Part shown: positions 5,349 to 5,834 of the stretch, one piece after another
Layout: each line of letters begins with the position of its first letter
How positions within the stretch are numbered: the first letter of the stretch is position 1
Assembly: GCA_964614585.1 (NCBI GenBank)
Contig: CAZTLW010000139.1
Coordinates: forward strand, 1 to 5,834
DNA: 5,834 bases
From: JAHEFX01 sp964614585
Lineage (GTDB): Bacteria > Actinomycetota > Acidimicrobiia > Spongiisociales > JAENVV01
Reading direction: 5' to 3'
Translations under genes and position numbers: made by a program
Notes under the pieces: model-generated
Told to the model about the DNA's origin: nothing
Database searches by the model: none
What the model saw: only the letters and a program-made list of their open reading frames with translations

Positions 5349-5372
5349 ATCGAACATCCGTTCGGGTATCCT
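5345..5372 (+). promoter_or_regulatory. Putative recA promoter (TTGAAT-N16-TATCCT)
   Basis: TTGAAT at 5345-5350 and TATCCT at 5367-5372 are separated by 16 bases and resemble a housekeeping sigma promoter. The expected start site is near 5379, leaving a leader of roughly 37 bases before the ATG at 5416. The spacer contains the whole LexA box, so LexA binding would block polymerase. The -35 overlaps the last bases of thpR. Confidence 0.65.
5351..5364 (+). promoter_or_regulatory. LexA/SOS box upstream of recA
   Basis: CGAACATCCGTTCG matches the Gram-positive/actinobacterial LexA operator core GAAC-N4-GTTC perfectly, with the flanking C and G also symmetric. A T precedes it, so the left half reads TCGAAC. 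It lies within the recA promoter spacer, 3 bases past the thpR stop. The position and family knowledge make DNA-damage induction of recA very likely. Confidence 0.92.
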
Positions 5373-5401
5373 CGATCGCGGAACCTGTCACACCCCGGTC
5401 G

Positions 5402-5407
5402 TACGAT
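5402..5407 (+). promoter_or_regulatory. Possible second, leaderless -10 hexamer of recA
   Basis: TACGAT with 8 bases to the ATG at 5416 repeats the spacing seen at four other starts in the window. It could give a second, LexA-independent leaderless transcript 30 bases downstream of the SOS promoter. It is weaker evidence here because a better promoter lies upstream. Confidence 0.35.
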
Positions 5408-5415
5408 CACCGGGC

Positions 5416-5834
5416 ATGGCTGATCGGGACGAGCAGAGGAGCAGATCCGTGGACCGAGAGAAGAACCTCGAGATGGCGATGAGCCAGATCGAACGGCAGT
5501 TCGGCAAGGGCGCCATCATGCGCCTGGGCGAGCAGGGCGGCCAGGACGTGGCTGCGATCTCCACGGGAGCGCTCGCCCTCGACCTGGCACTCGGCGTCGG
5601 GGGCCTGCCCCGGGGCCGTGTCGTCGAGATCTATGGCCCCGAGTCGTCGGGCAAGACCACGCTGGCCCTCCACGCCGTCGCCGAGGCCCAGCGCAACGGT
5701 GGCATCGCCGCCTTCATCGACGCCGAGCACGCCCTCGACCCGCTCTATGCCCGCGCCCTCGGCGTCAACGTCGACGAGTTGCTGATCTCCCAGCCCGACA
5801 CCGGTGAGCAGGCGCTCGAGATCACCGACATGCT
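5416..5834 (+). CDS. recA: Recombinase RecA, N-terminal part (cut by window end)
   Basis: RecA, the ATP-dependent strand-exchange protein of homologous recombination and the co-protease that triggers LexA self-cleavage. The window holds 139 codons, roughly the first 40 percent, and runs off the right edge without a stop. Visible are the N-terminal helix region (REKNLEMAMSQIERQFGKG), the Walker A motif GPESSGKTT at 74-82 with Lys80, and FIDAEHALDP with Glu104 at the place of the catalytic glutamate (E. coli Glu96). The ATG at 5416 was chosen, but an in-frame GTG at 5449 has a better Shine-Dalgarno sequence and would shorten the protein by 11 residues, placing the Walker Lys at 69. Expression should be controlled by the LexA box at 5351-5364. 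Whether an intein is present cannot be judged from this fragment. Confidence 0.95.
   Translation, partial: MADRDEQRSRSVDREKNLEMAMSQIERQFGKGAIMRLGEQGGQDVAAISTGALALDLALGVGGLPRGRVVEIYGPESSGKTTLALHAVAEAQRNGGIAAFIDAEHALDPLYARALGVNVDELLISQPDTGEQALEITDM
5435..5441 (+). promoter_or_regulatory. Shine-Dalgarno-like sequence before an alternative recA start
   Basis: AGAGGAG lies 7 bases before an in-frame GTG at 5449, an ideal ribosome-binding layout. The upstream ATG at 5416 has no such element. It may mark the true start on mRNAs from the upstream SOS promoter, or it may be chance within Glu-Gln-Arg-Ser codons. Confidence 0.45.

Overview
The window reads as a chromosomal segment of a high-GC actinobacterium (very GC-rich by eye). 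The gene content, the order cinA-thpR-recA, the Gram-positive/actinobacterial type of LexA box upstream of recA and the Thr-rich lipoprotein linker all fit Actinobacteria. A lineage such as Acidimicrobiia is a guess I cannot test here. There are five complete protein genes plus a sixth predicted lipoprotein, and recA is cut by the right edge of the window. I see no tRNA, rRNA, CRISPR array, insertion sequence or phage gene.

Layout from left to right. A small predicted lipoprotein of unknown function (minus, 17-457) is divergent from a PHP-family phosphoesterase resembling histidinol-phosphatase (plus, 535-1410). The phosphoesterase converges on a CapA-like metallophosphatase-fold lipoprotein (minus, 1489-2547). 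The 78-bp convergent gap is almost entirely inverted repeats, read here as a bidirectional terminator. CapA is divergent from a third lipoprotein (plus, 2636-3475), which has a peptidoglycan-binding domain flanked on both sides by acidic 14-residue repeats. That gene ends in a strong GC hairpin. Next comes cinA (3550-4800), whose last 13 bases overlap the GTG start of thpR (4788-5348). Three bases after the thpR stop lies a LexA/SOS box, followed by recA (from 5416, incomplete).

Functionally there are two groups. The left half is dominated by cell-envelope lipoproteins: an unknown one, a CapA-like one and a peptidoglycan-binding one. The lone PHP phosphoesterase has no histidine biosynthesis neighbours. 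The right half is the conserved competence/repair block: CinA (pyridine nucleotide salvage), ThpR (RNA 2',3'-cyclic phosphodiesterase family) and RecA, with recA having its own SOS-controlled promoter.

The most notable signal is in the gene starts. Five of the seven starts have a TANNNT -10-like hexamer ending 7-9 bases upstream of the ATG and no Shine-Dalgarno sequence, which is the signature of leaderless transcripts. The other two starts (the peptidoglycan-binding lipoprotein and thpR) have clear Shine-Dalgarno sequences. I did not find convincing evidence of an undescribed multi-gene system; the observations of interest are architectural.
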